A stretch of DNA of 64,000 nucleotides, taken from positions 806,001 to 870,000 of the forward strand of contig NZ_CVRB01000003.1 in NCBI RefSeq assembly GCF_001048695.1, given 5' to 3'. A program made the position numbers and the translations under genes. A model generated the notes under the pieces. That model had not been told where the DNA came from and did no database searches. It worked only from the letters and a program-made list of their open reading frames with translations. Every line of letters starts with the position of its first letter. Positions within the stretch are counted from its first letter, which is position 1. Below are positions 27,069 to 35,876 of this stretch, piece by piece. The DNA is from Neobacillus massiliamazoniensis (GTDB lineage: Bacteria > Bacillota > Bacilli > Bacillales > Cytobacillaceae).

Positions 27069-27192
27069 AAGAGGATGTCCCAACAGAGTCTGACCTCTCG
27101 CTCAACACTCAATATATAGTCGCTTTTAAAACTAAGTTAGGCTATTAATTGTAGGTTGAGGGGGTTGACACATTGTTTGGGACATCCCCTTT
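27069..27192. repeat. Family B inverted-repeat element
   Basis: Outer arms AAGAGGATGTCCCAA and TTTGGGACATCCCCTT, inner arms near CACTCAATATATAG and TATTAATTGTAGGTTGAG. It lies between convergent yjzD and clpB and would fold as one long interrupted stem. Confidence 0.85.
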
Positions 27193-27205
27193 TTATTTAT
27201 ATTTA

Positions 27206-29800
27206 TTAATCGATTATCAAATTTATTTCATCATTTTCTATGGTTACTACAACTTTCGACTGATCCTGTACCCTTCCGGAAATAATTTCACGGGCTAGCT
27301 TTGTTTCGATATTTCTCTGAATATATCGTTTCAAGGGCCTTGCTCCAAAAATGGGATTGAATCCGTTAACGGCAATAAATTCTTTAGCAGCATCGCTAAT
27401 GGTAATTTGAATGTGCTGCTGTTTTAAGCGATTTTCCAGCTCTTTCAACATTTTTACAACAATGTTTTTAATTTCTGCTAATGATAAAGGTTTAAACAAG
27501 ATGGTCTCATCAATACGATTCAAAAACTCAGGCCTGAAATGCGCCCTCAATTGCCCCATCACTTTTTCTCTTGCTTCTTCTGCAATTTCAATTTCATTTT
27601 CTCCTAGCTCCAATAAAAAATGTGAGCCAATATTAGACGTCATAATGATGACGGTATTCTTAAAGTCAACGACCCTTCCTTGTGAATCGGTGATTCGTCC
27701 GTCATCAAGTGCCTGCAAGAGAATATTAAATACTTCCGGATGAGCTTTTTCAATTTCATCCATTAAGATCACAGAATACGGTCTTCTCCTAATTGCTTCT
27801 GTCAACTGACCGCCCTCTTCATATCCCACATAACCCGGAGGTGCCCCAATTAACCGAGAAACAGCATGCTTCTCCATGTACTCAGACATATCAATTCGGA
27901 TCATTTGTTCTTCACTATCGAATAGAGCTTCAGCCAATGCTTTCGCTAGCTCAGTCTTTCCAACACCTGTTGGTCCTAAGAATAAAAACGAACCAATTGG
28001 CCTGTTTGGATCTTTTATTCCTGCTCTTGCCCGAAGCACTGCATCAGCCACCAATTGTACAGCTTCATTCTGGCCAATAACTCTTTTCTGCAGGATGGAC
28101 TCCAATTTTAGCAGCTTTTCACGTTCACCTTCCACAAGCTTAGAAAGCGGTATTCCTGTCCATCGTGAGACAATATTAGAAATTTCTTCACCGGTGACCT
28201 CTTCACGTAGCAAGCGATCATCCTTATCTGCAGCCATTTCTAACTCTTTTAGCTCCTTTTCTCCTAAAGGAATGAGACCATGGCGGAGCTCAGCAGCACG
28301 ATTTAAATCATATTTATCCTCTGCTTGTTCAAGCTCACGGCGAAGTTTCTCAATTTGCTCTCTTTTCTCCTGTAGCTTACTGATGGTCTGCTTTTCCTGA
28401 AGCCATTTGGCTTTCATGGAATTTGCCTGTTCTTTTAAATCTGCAAGCTCTTTAAGGAGTACCTCAAGCCTTTGTTTACTTCCTTTATCTTGCTCTTTTC
28501 TTAATGCAGCTTCCTCAATTTCTAATTGCATCACTCTACGGGTTACTTCATCCAATTCCGTTGGCATGGAATCAATTTCAGTCCGAATAAGGGCACAAGC
28601 TTCGTCAACAAGGTCAATGGCCTTATCAGGTAAAAATCGATCTGTGATATAACGATCTGAAAGAGTAGAGGCAGCAACGAGAGCCTGGTCATGAATTTTT
28701 ACCCCATGGTGCACTTCAAAGCGCTCTTTTAAGCCGCGCAAAATCGAGATCGTGTCTTCAACATTGGGCTCTTGGACCAATACTTGCTGAAACCTTCGTT
28801 CAAGAGCAGGATCTTTCTCAATATATTTACGATGCTCATCAAGTGTCGTGGCCCCAATACAATGAAGCTCCCCTCGTGCAAGCATTGGTTTCAGCATATT
28901 GCCTGCATCCATCGCTCCTTCCGTTTTGCCTGCACCGACAATCGTATGAATCTCATCAATAAACAGAATAATTTGTCCGTCACTTTTTTTGATTTCGTTC
29001 AAGACAGCTTTTAATCTTTCTTCAAACTCTCCCCTGAATTTTGCGCCGGCGATAAGGGCGCTCATATCCAGTGAGAAAATGGTTTTATCCTTCAAGCCTT
29101 CGGGAACATCTTTTCGAACAATTCGCTGAGCCAGGCCTTCCACAATTGCCGTTTTCCCGACACCTGGTTCGCCGATTAATACGGGATTATTTTTTGTTTT
29201 TCTTGATAAAATTCGAATGACATTGCGGATTTCCGTGTCCCTGCCAATAACCGGGTCAATTTTTCCCGCCTTTACCTCCGACACCAGATCCCTTCCATAT
29301 TTTTTTAAAGCTTCGTAACTTGCTTCAGGATTTTGTGATGTCACTCTTTGGTTCCCCCTTATCTCTTTTATGGCCTGCATAATATTTTCCGGTGATTTTC
29401 GATATGTCTGGATAATTTTTCTCATTTCTGCTTCATTTGTATAGACAGCAGCTAACAATAAATGCTCGATGGATAAATACTCATCTGAAAACTTTGCAGC
29501 AAATTCTTCAGCACTAACCAAAAGTTTTTGCAGTCTAGATGTAATATAGAGCTTTCCTTGTTCGGCACCACTTCCACTAACCTGAGGTTTTTTTTCAAGT
29601 GCCTCCAAAAGGATTTGTTTCGCTTTTTCAGGTGGAATTCCAACCTTTTCTAAAATAGATGCCACTAAGCTGTCTTCTTGGTTGAGCAGAGTCAAAAATA
29701 AATGGAGTTCATCTACTTCTTGATGATTTTTTTTCATGGCTAATGACTGGGCATCCATCAAACCTTTTTGTAACCGTTCTGTCATTTGGTTTACGTCCAT
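27206..29800 (-). CDS. clpB: ATP-dependent disaggregase ClpB
   Basis: Hexameric AAA+ chaperone that extracts proteins from aggregates with DnaK. The 864-residue protein has the N-domain (about 1-145), AAA-1 with Walker A GEPGVGKT (210-217) and pore loop KFRGEFEER, a long coiled-coil middle domain (about 405-525, rich in E/K/L), and AAA-2 with GPTGVGKT and pore motif GYVGYEEGG. No ClpP-binding IGF loop is apparent, as expected for ClpB. A GGAGAG site precedes the ATG. A CtsR operator overlaps the promoter. B. subtilis 168 lacks clpB, other Bacillaceae have it. Confidence 0.97.
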   Translation of the reverse strand: MDVNQMTERLQKGLMDAQSLAMKKNHQEVDELHLFLTLLNQEDSLVASILEKVGIPPEKAKQILLEALEKKPQVSGSGAEQGKLYITSRLQKLLVSAEEFAAKFSDEYLSIEHLLLAAVYTNEAEMRKIIQTYRKSPENIMQAIKEIRGNQRVTSQNPEASYEALKKYGRDLVSEVKAGKIDPVIGRDTEIRNVIRILSRKTKNNPVLIGEPGVGKTAIVEGLAQRIVRKDVPEGLKDKTIFSLDMSALIAGAKFRGEFEERLKAVLNEIKKSDGQIILFIDEIHTIVGAGKTEGAMDAGNMLKPMLARGELHCIGATTLDEHRKYIEKDPALERRFQQVLVQEPNVEDTISILRGLKERFEVHHGVKIHDQALVAASTLSDRYITDRFLPDKAIDLVDEACALIRTEIDSMPTELDEVTRRVMQLEIEEAALRKEQDKGSKQRLEVLLKELADLKEQANSMKAKWLQEKQTISKLQEKREQIEKLRRELEQAEDKYDLNRAAELRHGLIPLGEKELKELEMAADKDDRLLREEVTGEEISNIVSRWTGIPLSKLVEGEREKLLKLESILQKRVIGQNEAVQLVADAVLRARAGIKDPNRPIGSFLFLGPTGVGKTELAKALAEALFDSEEQMIRIDMSEYMEKHAVSRLIGAPPGYVGYEEGGQLTEAIRRRPYSVILMDEIEKAHPEVFNILLQALDDGRITDSQGRVVDFKNTVIIMTSNIGSHFLLELGENEIEIAEEAREKVMGQLRAHFRPEFLNRIDETILFKPLSLAEIKNIVVKMLKELENRLKQQHIQITISDAAKEFIAVNGFNPIFGARPLKRYIQRNIETKLAREIISGRVQDQSKVVVTIENDEINLIID

Positions 29801-29816
29801 CTTTTATCACTCTCCG

Positions 29817-29875
29817 TTTGACCATTTTTGACCTTCGATAAGTATATTATATACGAGATGTTATTATTTTTACAA
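29817..29875 (-). promoter_or_regulatory. clpB promoter with CtsR operator
   Basis: Minus strand: -35 TTGTAA (29870-29875), 18-bp spacer, -10 TATAAT (29846-29851), then the tandem heptads GGTCAAA-AAT-GGTCAAA at 29817-29833. The heptad repeat exactly matches the CtsR consensus and lies from about +6 of the predicted transcript, where it would block transcription until heat or protein stress releases CtsR. Confidence 0.9.
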
Positions 29876-29879
29876 ATTA

Positions 29880-30018
29880 GAAAAGCACAAGCGCCTTGGT
29901 CAGCCCCGACAAGCATAAGCCACTCCCAAAACGAAGGCGCTTTTTGCCTTCATTTTGGGAGTGGCTTATGACCTCGAGGGGCTAGGCGCTGAAGCTGGAC
30001 ATTTCTCGAAGTCGAAAA
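29880..30018 (+). repeat. Family C repeat (single copy)
   Basis: AGAAAAGCACAAGCGCCTTG at the left, then CAGCCCCGACAAGCATAAGCC, a hairpin GAAGGCGCTTTTTGCCTTC with flanking CTCCCAAAA/TTTTGGGAG, GGCTTATGACC, GGGGCTAGGCGCT and ACATTTCTCGAAGTCG. It lies between the clpB promoter and yjzC. Confidence 0.85.
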
Positions 30019-30041
30019 TTTTATGTTTTCTTCACTAATTA

Positions 30042-30068
30042 GAAAAAGCCATCCGATTGGATGACTTT
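30042..30068 (-). terminator. Terminator of yjzC
   Basis: AAAGTCATCC / GGATGGCTTT stem with AATC loop and TTTTTC on the minus strand. Confidence 0.78.
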
Positions 30069-30080
30069 GTCTCTAACATA

Positions 30081-30260
30081 TTATGGTTTCCGTTGATAGG
30101 TCCAGATACGGTTATGATTCGAGTTTTCTGGAAAGGGATCTCCTGCTTTTAGTTTTACTCTTTTAGGATTCAAGACATTGTCACCTGTTTCACCAGTTTC
30201 GATATATACCCCATTATTGGGTGCCTTTTGTCCCGATTTAAAATGTCGATTTTGTCCCAT
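30081..30260 (-). CDS. yjzC: Small conserved protein YjzC
   Basis: A 59-residue protein read by hand, starting MGQNRHFKSGQKAPNNGVYI and ending RIWTYQRKP. It is basic and rich in Gly, Asn and Pro, with no membrane segment. An excellent ribosome site (AAGGAGGGAATTGG) precedes the ATG. The sequence and its position near yjzD/clpB match YjzC of Bacillus. The function is unknown; the GETGDNV and PxNSNHNRxW pattern suggests a small beta-strand fold. Confidence 0.85.
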   Translation of the reverse strand: MGQNRHFKSGQKAPNNGVYIETGETGDNVLNPKRVKLKAGDPFPENSNHNRIWTYQRKP

Positions 30261-30481
30261 CCAATTCCCTCCTTAAGATTTACATCACTAGTATTTCCAT
30301 AAAAGGTGTATCCATTAAGGAATTTGTGATTTTTTTCGGATACCTTTTCGTTTTTGACGGGATGCAATTTTTGTCGATTATATGAAATTATTCCACAATT
30401 ATTGCCAAATAATCTTGTTAAACAATATAATTATAGTAAAATCTTGCGAAAATTTTGCCCCTATAAAGGTGGTAGATAAAA

Positions 30482-31177
30482 ATGTCGATGCTAATGGAAG
30501 AAATCCCCGTTACTTTACATCATTTTCTTGAGTCCGTTCATCATATTCGAAAAGTTGAAAAAGGGATGTTTCTTTTTCAAGAAGGGACTTCGGCAGACGA
30601 GTTGTTTATTGTAAAAAGTGGAATTATTCAAATTAGTAAAATCATTCCTGATGGGAGAGAGCTTACTTTAAGAATGTGCTCTCACGGGGATTTTATTGGT
30701 GAGTTGAATTTATTTTCCACAGCCCCGAAATATTTATTAAGTGGACGAGTTACTGAAAGCGGAGAGGTTGCAGTAATTAAAAAAGATGTCCTTGAAGAGA
30801 AGCTGTCGAATGATCTAGTATTGTCCCATGAATTCATGAAATGGATGAGCCAACAATACCGTAAAACACAAGCGAAATTTCGTGATTTAGTGCTACATGG
30901 CAAGAAAGGGGCACTTTATTCCACTTTAATTCGGATGTCAAATACCCACGGGATGAAAACAAATAAAGGGATCTTGATCGAATTACCACTGACCAATCAA
31001 GAACTTGCAAATTTTTGTGGTACCTCTCGTGAAGTCGTCAATCGGTTGCTAAGTGAGTTAAGAAAGAATGAAATCATTTCGATTGATAAAGGCACTATCA
31101 CCATCAATGACCTCGAATACTTAAAAAGAGAGATTGATTGTGAAGACTGTCCAGCGGTAATCTGTAGAATAGATTAA
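30482..31177 (+). CDS. fnr: Fnr-type oxygen-sensing regulator (copy 1)
   Basis: Crp/Fnr-family activator of anaerobic genes. The 231-residue protein has a cyclic-nucleotide-like N-domain (about 20-110), a long helix, and a helix-turn-helix at about 168-191 (LTNQELANFCGTSREVVNRL). The C-terminus carries C220-x2-C223-x4-C228, the cluster-binding pattern of B. subtilis Fnr, and D135 (FRDLVLHG) fits the aspartate ligand known there. It is therefore a [4Fe-4S] Fnr, not an E. coli-type one. A paralogue lies at 37453-38148. Its own promoter shows no clear Fnr box. Confidence 0.93.
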   Translation: MSMLMEEIPVTLHHFLESVHHIRKVEKGMFLFQEGTSADELFIVKSGIIQISKIIPDGRELTLRMCSHGDFIGELNLFSTAPKYLLSGRVTESGEVAVIKKDVLEEKLSNDLVLSHEFMKWMSQQYRKTQAKFRDLVLHGKKGALYSTLIRMSNTHGMKTNKGILIELPLTNQELANFCGTSREVVNRLLSELRKNEIISIDKGTITINDLEYLKREIDCEDCPAVICRID

Positions 31178-31208
31178 AACTCGCCGAAATTTTTTTCGGC
31201 GAGTTTTA
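31176..31208. terminator. Bidirectional terminator, fnr copy 1 / mobB
   Basis: AAAACTCGCCGAAA / TTTCGGCGAGTTTT stem of 14 bp with A and T runs on both sides, between convergent genes. Confidence 0.92.
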
Positions 31209-31212
31209 CTTT

Positions 31213-31737
31213 TTATTGCTCCTTAATAAAATGTGTAATCCAACTGATTGCGGCTTCATCTTGGATTGAAAAGTAAGGAAGCTCAGTTTTCCCTTCAAGG
31301 TATCTTTTCAAATTTTCATTCCAATACATAATTAGCTTTACATTTTTCACCCTGGTCAGTAAAGAGAGGTCATTTTGATCTCTCAACAAGAGAAGCTTTG
31401 GAAATATTTCATTCTTATAACCTTCAATTAAAATAACATCTGGCTGGAAATGATCCATCAACTTTATTTGCTTTTCTAAGCTCATATTCGTATTTTCAGC
31501 CTGGAGGATTAACCTTCCATCTCCTTCAACAATCGAAGCCATAGCTCCCGCTGCTATATGATTTGCTGAATCTTTTGTCTCAGCAACATCAGGCTTACCA
31601 CCATGACCATGATGCTTAATCGTTACAGCCATAAATCCATGTAATTTTAAAGCCTGTATTAGCTTTGTAGTTATCGTTGTTTTGCCGCTATTTTGGTACC
31701 CTACTATTTGAAAAATTGCAGGCTTTACCAAGGCCAT
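31213..31737 (-). CDS. mobB: Molybdopterin-guanine dinucleotide biosynthesis protein MobB
   Basis: GTP-binding helper of molybdenum cofactor maturation. The 174-residue protein has the P-loop GYQNSGKTT (about 13-21) and the MobB pattern TIKHHGHGG (about 39-47), where conserved histidines lie, followed by ILIEGYKNE. It overlaps the end of moeA by 13 bp, so the two are one operon. The partner nucleotidyltransferase MobA is not in the window. Confidence 0.93.
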   Translation of the reverse strand: MALVKPAIFQIVGYQNSGKTTITTKLIQALKLHGFMAVTIKHHGHGGKPDVAETKDSANHIAAGAMASIVEGDGRLILQAENTNMSLEKQIKLMDHFQPDVILIEGYKNEIFPKLLLLRDQNDLSLLTRVKNVKLIMYWNENLKRYLEGKTELPYFSIQDEAAISWITHFIKEQ

Positions 31738-32990
31738 TCACTACCTTGCTGATCTTCAAGCAATAACACATCAACCTCATCTCCAGCCTGAAAACCTCTT
31801 GTTCCCCCTGGGAGAATTGTTAATGAATTGGCACCAGCAAGACTCATTATGATATTAGATTTATCTAGCCCGCTCGGAGCAGTTTTTAACCGGCCATTTT
31901 CAAAAGAGACTGTGCTCCTTACAAAACGCATGAAAGGATTTGCTTTTGGAAAGTCCACTTCAAGCAATGCTCTTTCTTTTCTAAGATGTGGTTTTTCGGA
32001 AAAAAGCATTCTTCTAATGATAGGGCGGGTAAATAATTCGAACCCGACATAGCAGGCAGAAGGATTCCCGGAAAGCCCGAAAAGCAGTTTCCCATTGTAC
32101 TGGGCGACAGTCGTTACACTTCCAGGCCTCATGGCTACCTTATTAAATAAAACTTCAGCACCAAGCTTTTTATATATAGCCGGTAAATAATCAAAATCAC
32201 CGACTGAAACACCACCTGTTGTAATAAATAAGTCAACCTCGTTTACAGCATTTTTGACTGCTTCAAAACAAGTATCAAATTCATCAGGGAGTTTTCCAAA
32301 ATAGTGAACTTCTCCACCCGCCCTTTCGATTTGTGCAGCGATCATATAAGAGTTACTATTACGAATTTTCCCAGGCACTAATTCTTCATCCACTTCTAAA
32401 AGTTCCGTTCCAGTGGCAAACAGACCCACAATAGGTTTTTTGGCGACCGGAACCTTCTTATAACCAAAGGTGGCCAGCATTGCTTGAATACCGGGATTTA
32501 TAAACGTTCCTTTTTTCACTAACGCTTCTCCTTTTTTGGCGTCTTCCCCTCGAAAAGAGACATTTTCCCCTTGTTTATGCTTTCGTTTAATTGACATAAA
32601 TGAAGTACCATCTTTTTCATACGTTGTGGCTACTTCAAGCATAACGACTGCATCTGAACCTTCAGGCATCATTGCCCCTGTCATAATTCTGACTGCTTGA
32701 TTTTTATCTAGAACCTTTGTTGAAACCATACCAGCCCCAATGTGGTCGATGACTTTAAATTCGACCGGATTGGTAAGTGATGCGTCCAATGTATCCTCCG
32801 ACCTAACAGCAAAACCATCGTATGGTGCTCTGTCAAAATGGGGTACATCGCTCGTCGCTGCTAAATCCTCTGATAAATACCGGCCATAGCTTTCTTCAAT
32901 TGGTATATGTTCTGTACTCCCGTTTAATTGATAGTCCATGATTTTTTTAACTGCTTCTGCAATTGGAATGGGGGTTCTTCTTTCTAACAC
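31725..32990 (-). CDS. moeA: Molybdopterin molybdenumtransferase MoeA
   Basis: Inserts molybdenum into molybdopterin. The 421 residues match MoeA domain order: the N-terminal domain with RAPYDGFAVR (about 55-64), domain II with IMTGAMMPEG (about 103-112), the MogA-like domain with TTGGVSVGDFDY (about 248-259) and LSGNPSACYVGFE (about 303-315), and a C-terminal beta domain. It runs divergently from scdA; the shared 190-bp region holds an Fnr box. Confidence 0.96.
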   Translation of the reverse strand: MLERRTPIPIAEAVKKIMDYQLNGSTEHIPIEESYGRYLSEDLAATSDVPHFDRAPYDGFAVRSEDTLDASLTNPVEFKVIDHIGAGMVSTKVLDKNQAVRIMTGAMMPEGSDAVVMLEVATTYEKDGTSFMSIKRKHKQGENVSFRGEDAKKGEALVKKGTFINPGIQAMLATFGYKKVPVAKKPIVGLFATGTELLEVDEELVPGKIRNSNSYMIAAQIERAGGEVHYFGKLPDEFDTCFEAVKNAVNEVDLFITTGGVSVGDFDYLPAIYKKLGAEVLFNKVAMRPGSVTTVAQYNGKLLFGLSGNPSACYVGFELFTRPIIRRMLFSEKPHLRKERALLEVDFPKANPFMRFVRSTVSFENGRLKTAPSGLDKSNIIMSLAGANSLTILPGGTRGFQAGDEVDVLLLEDQQGSEWPW

Positions 32991-33104
32991 TTTTATCGGC
33001 TCCTGTCGTTAACTTCATTTCCAAATATATTATTCATTTTAAGCCTACAAAAAACTATTGATCATAGCAATACGAACGAATCATTTGTTTTAAAATTTTC
33101 AATG

Positions 33105-33147
33105 TGTGATTCGAATCACCTAATTTTTTTCAAACTTGGTCTATTCT
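33105..33147 (+). promoter_or_regulatory. Fnr box and class II promoter of scdA
   Basis: TGTGA-TTCGAA-TCACC at 33105-33120; the core GTGATTCGAATCAC is a perfect 14-bp palindrome. The -10 TATTCT at 33142-33147 starts 29.5 bp from the palindrome centre, placing the box at about -41.5 from the predicted start, the classical position for Fnr activation. Confidence 0.85.
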
Positions 33148-33182
33148 TAAAGAGGATGATAAAAATTTAAGGAGGAACTATC

Positions 33183-33881
33183 ATGACATTTCAAATTACA
33201 GCTGATACATTAGTTAAAGATATAGTAAATGAAATTCCCAAAACAAGTGATGTGTTCAAAAAGAACCGCATTGATTTTTGCTGTGGCGGCAATATTCCAT
33301 TATCCCAAGCAGTAGATCAAAACGGTCTTTCTATTGAGACGTTAATTGAAGAACTAAAAGTGGTCTATGAAAAAAGCACTCCAGCCGACACTGATTTAGA
33401 AGTTTGGACGAATTCCGATTCCAATTCGATCATTGACCATATTATCAGCAATTATCATCGCGTTTCGGAAGAAGAATTAACACAGCTAAGCCCATATGTA
33501 ACGAAAGTTTCCCGTGTTCATGGCGATAACCATCCTGAACTGGTAAAGGTTCATGACCTCTTTTATGAATTCAAAAAAGAACTCATTGAACACATGATCA
33601 AAGAGGAAGAGGTTGTTTTCCCGCTAATCAGAAAGCTTGCGGATAATACAGTTGAAAATCGCGAAGAAGCGATTGCCATGATTGTTGAGCTTGAAAAAGA
33701 ACATGACCATGCCGGAGAAATTTTAAGACAAATCCGTGCTGTTACAACTGACTTTGAGCTTCCGATTGATGCCTGTGGCACATACCGTTTAGTTTATAAA
33801 CGCTTAGAGGAACTTGAAGGACTAACCTTCATGCACGTTCACCTGGAAAATAACATTCTTTTCCCTAGGTATTTGGGATAA
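33183..33881 (+). CDS. scdA: Iron-sulfur cluster repair di-iron protein (RIC/ScdA/YtfE)
   Basis: Di-iron protein that repairs Fe-S clusters damaged by nitric oxide or oxidants. The 232-residue protein has the N-terminal ScdA_N domain with the conserved double cysteine DFCCGGN (C33, C34), then a hemerythrin-like four-helix bundle with metal-ligand histidines in the segments HIISNYHR, HGDNHPEL, HMIKEEEVVFP, KEHDHAGE and HVHLENN. An AAGGAGG site precedes the ATG. The upstream Fnr box links it to anaerobic or nitrosative conditions, together with the cofactor genes around it. Confidence 0.95.
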   Translation: MTFQITADTLVKDIVNEIPKTSDVFKKNRIDFCCGGNIPLSQAVDQNGLSIETLIEELKVVYEKSTPADTDLEVWTNSDSNSIIDHIISNYHRVSEEELTQLSPYVTKVSRVHGDNHPELVKVHDLFYEFKKELIEHMIKEEEVVFPLIRKLADNTVENREEAIAMIVELEKEHDHAGEILRQIRAVTTDFELPIDACGTYRLVYKRLEELEGLTFMHVHLENNILFPRYLG

Positions 33882-33888
33882 CATTAAT

Positions 33889-33922
33889 GAGCCTGCTTTT
33901 TTTAACAAGCAGGCTCTTTTTT
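33889..33922 (+). terminator. Terminator of scdA
   Basis: GAGCCTGCTT / AAGCAGGCTC stem with an 8-nt loop and TTTTTT. Confidence 0.9.
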
Positions 33923-34076
33923 AAAAAGAAGAAGCTTTCACAAACTTCAGTTTCCAATTTATAACAACCCCAATCGATAATTACTTTTTATCTGCTCGTG
34001 GCAATAAATACATATTTAAAACTTAAAGAGGCTTCTAAGCGCTATAAAAAGTAACTTGTGGCTAGAAAGGGGCCTC

Positions 34077-34798
34077 TAGTTTCCTGAAAAATTGAATTTC
34101 TCCTGATTTCGGGAATGTAGAAAGCCTCTAGTTTCCCGTAAATTTGAATTTTTCCTGATTTCAGGAATGTAGAAGGCATCTAGTTTCCCGTAAATTTGAA
34201 TTTCTCCTGATTTCGGGAATGTAGAGGGTCTCTAGTTTCCCGTAAATTTGAATTTTGCCTAATTTAGGGAATGTAGAAGGTCTCTAGTTTCCCGTAAATT
34301 TGAATTTTGCCTGATTTCGGGAATGGAGAAGGCCTCTAGTTTCCCGTAAATTTGAATTTCTCCTGATTTCGGGAATGTAGATGGCCTTTAGTTTCCCGTA
34401 AATTTGAATTTTTCCTGATTTCGGGAATGTAAAAGGTCTCTAGTTTCCCCAAAATTGAATTTTGCCTGATTTCAGGAATGTAGATGGCCTCTAGTTTCCC
34501 AAAAAATTAAATTTTTCCTGATTTCAGGAATGTAGAAGTCCTCTAGTTTCCCGTAAATTTGAATTTCTCCTGATTTCGGGAATGTAGAAAGCCTCTAGTT
34601 TCCCGTAAATTTGAATTTCTCCTGATTTCAGGAATGTAGAAGGCCTCTAGTTTCCCAAAAAATTAAATTTTTCCTGATTTCGGGAATGTAGATGGCCTCT
34701 AGTTTCCCCAAAATTGAATTTTGCCTGACTTCGAAAATGTAGAAGCCTCTAATTTCTCCCCAAAAATGAAAATTTCGGGATAATGTAAGATCTCTTTG
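34077..34798. repeat. Tandem array of a 52-bp hairpin unit, about 14 copies
   Basis: Units start with TAGTTTCCCG at 34077, 34129, 34181, 34233, 34285, 34337, 34389, 34441, 34492, 34544, 34596, 34648, 34700 and a decayed one at 34750. The period is 52 bp (one 51, one 50), close to five helical turns. Each unit is TAGTTTCCCGTAAATTTGAA, then TTTxxCCTGATTTCGGGAAT, then GTAGAAGGCCTC, and TTCCCG/CGGGAA can pair. Because 52 is not a multiple of 3, no frame stays open, so it is non-coding. It fills the gap from scdA to the NERD gene. Confidence 0.95.
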
Positions 34799-34812
34799 AG
34801 TAAACCTTTTAT

Positions 34813-35724
34813 TTATTTATAATACATCCACTTACCAAACCCAATTGCTTTATAGTTACCTTTTAAAACTCTCCAAATCAACTTTTTAGAAGGCACGACC
34901 TTACACCAATCTTGAATTGCACTAGTGGTAATTTTTCTATGAGGAAAAAGAAGTTTAAATTCCTCCACATTCCGCAATATCGCAGAAATAATCTCTTCTT
35001 GATTCCCGCACTTATCACATACCAACTTCTTGGCATTGACAGTAACGTTAAATGAATGACACGTTACACAAGTGATCCCCTTTTGTTGTTGATCATAATT
35101 ATATGAAGGCAACAGAGTATACGGTGATTCAGTAATATGCCTAGAGATAATTTGTTCTGCAAGCTTCTTATGCCAAGCATTAAGCTTTGAAGGTGTATTG
35201 TCCAATTTCTCTATAAAACGATTAACTTGTGTAGGAAAAATGATTGGCTCGTTTAACGGTGCTTGATATAAGGTAAACTCGGGGTTATTAAAGACAAGGT
35301 ATGGTTCAATGTGGACGTTGTATCCGAGGTTACGAAGAAATTGGAGGAGTAAAGATTTACTTCTTTTCAACTGCTGTAGCGGATTCTGTATTTCTATGTC
35401 TTTGTTGGACATCTTGTAAAAGTTATCCGATTTGTAGTAATAATCACCATTATAATTTTTTATCTCAATCAGATAAATAGTAGACTGAGAAATAATGAGG
35501 GTATCAATTTGAAAATGGGTGTTGTTCGTCTTAAGCAGTAAATCATTTAAAAAGTACAAATCATTTCCTAGGTTTTTTGTCAGCTCGTCAAATCTCTTCT
35601 CCCCTTCATAGCCTTTCTCTTGGTTTAAATAATACTGTTTTTCTTCCTCAGTTAAATTCATTCGTACGTTCAATGAACGTAAAATTTTTAACCCATCAGG
35701 TTCAGACCGATTCTTTAAAATCAT
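34813..35724 (-). CDS. NERD-domain (nuclease-related) protein
   Basis: About 303 residues from the ATG at 35724 (a TTG three codons upstream lacks support). After a short N-terminal helix, the NERD domain (about 36-150) shows FDELTKNLGNDLYFLNDLLL, the QIDTLIISQSTIYLIEIKN core with the acidic and lysine residues of the nuclease fold, and QNPLQQLKRS. A zinc-ribbon-like CVTC ... CDKC pair lies at about 219-240. Function unknown; NERD proteins are thought to act on DNA. It is a lone gene with the 52-bp tandem array just beyond its 3' end. Confidence 0.8.
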   Translation of the reverse strand: MILKNRSEPDGLKILRSLNVRMNLTEEEKQYYLNQEKGYEGEKRFDELTKNLGNDLYFLNDLLLKTNNTHFQIDTLIISQSTIYLIEIKNYNGDYYYKSDNFYKMSNKDIEIQNPLQQLKRSKSLLLQFLRNLGYNVHIEPYLVFNNPEFTLYQAPLNEPIIFPTQVNRFIEKLDNTPSKLNAWHKKLAEQIISRHITESPYTLLPSYNYDQQQKGITCVTCHSFNVTVNAKKLVCDKCGNQEEIISAILRNVEEFKLLFPHRKITTSAIQDWCKVVPSKKLIWRVLKGNYKAIGFGKWMYYK

Positions 35725-35828
35725 TTCACACAACCTTTCTTAAATTTCAAAACTCTAATTTCATTTTACAAAAGTTGCTGAAGCTTTAGAGTGAAATAAA
35801 TGAATTTTTTGTTAACATAAAAAAACAA

Positions 35829-35875
35829 AAAGGCTGCCCCAAGAAAGTCATTTTTCAATGACCTTTGGGCAGCCT
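35829..35875 (-). terminator. Terminator of moaA
   Basis: Long imperfect stem AGGCTGCCC...GGGCAGCCT with an inner AAAGTCATT/AATGACCTTT pairing, followed by TTTTTGTTTTT on the minus strand. Confidence 0.88.
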
Positions 35876-35876
35876 A

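Noticed and set aside
30170-30367. 65-codon minus-strand frame
   Set aside because: Overlaps yjzC in another frame and lacks a ribosome site; yjzC has a strong one and a recognised sequence.
33078-33120. Shared Fnr control of moeA from the scdA box
   Set aside because: On the minus strand the position 29.5 bp away reads TGATTC, not a -10, so I see support only for scdA.
34077-34798. CRISPR array
   Set aside because: Repeats are contiguous 52-bp units without unique spacers and no cas gene is nearby.
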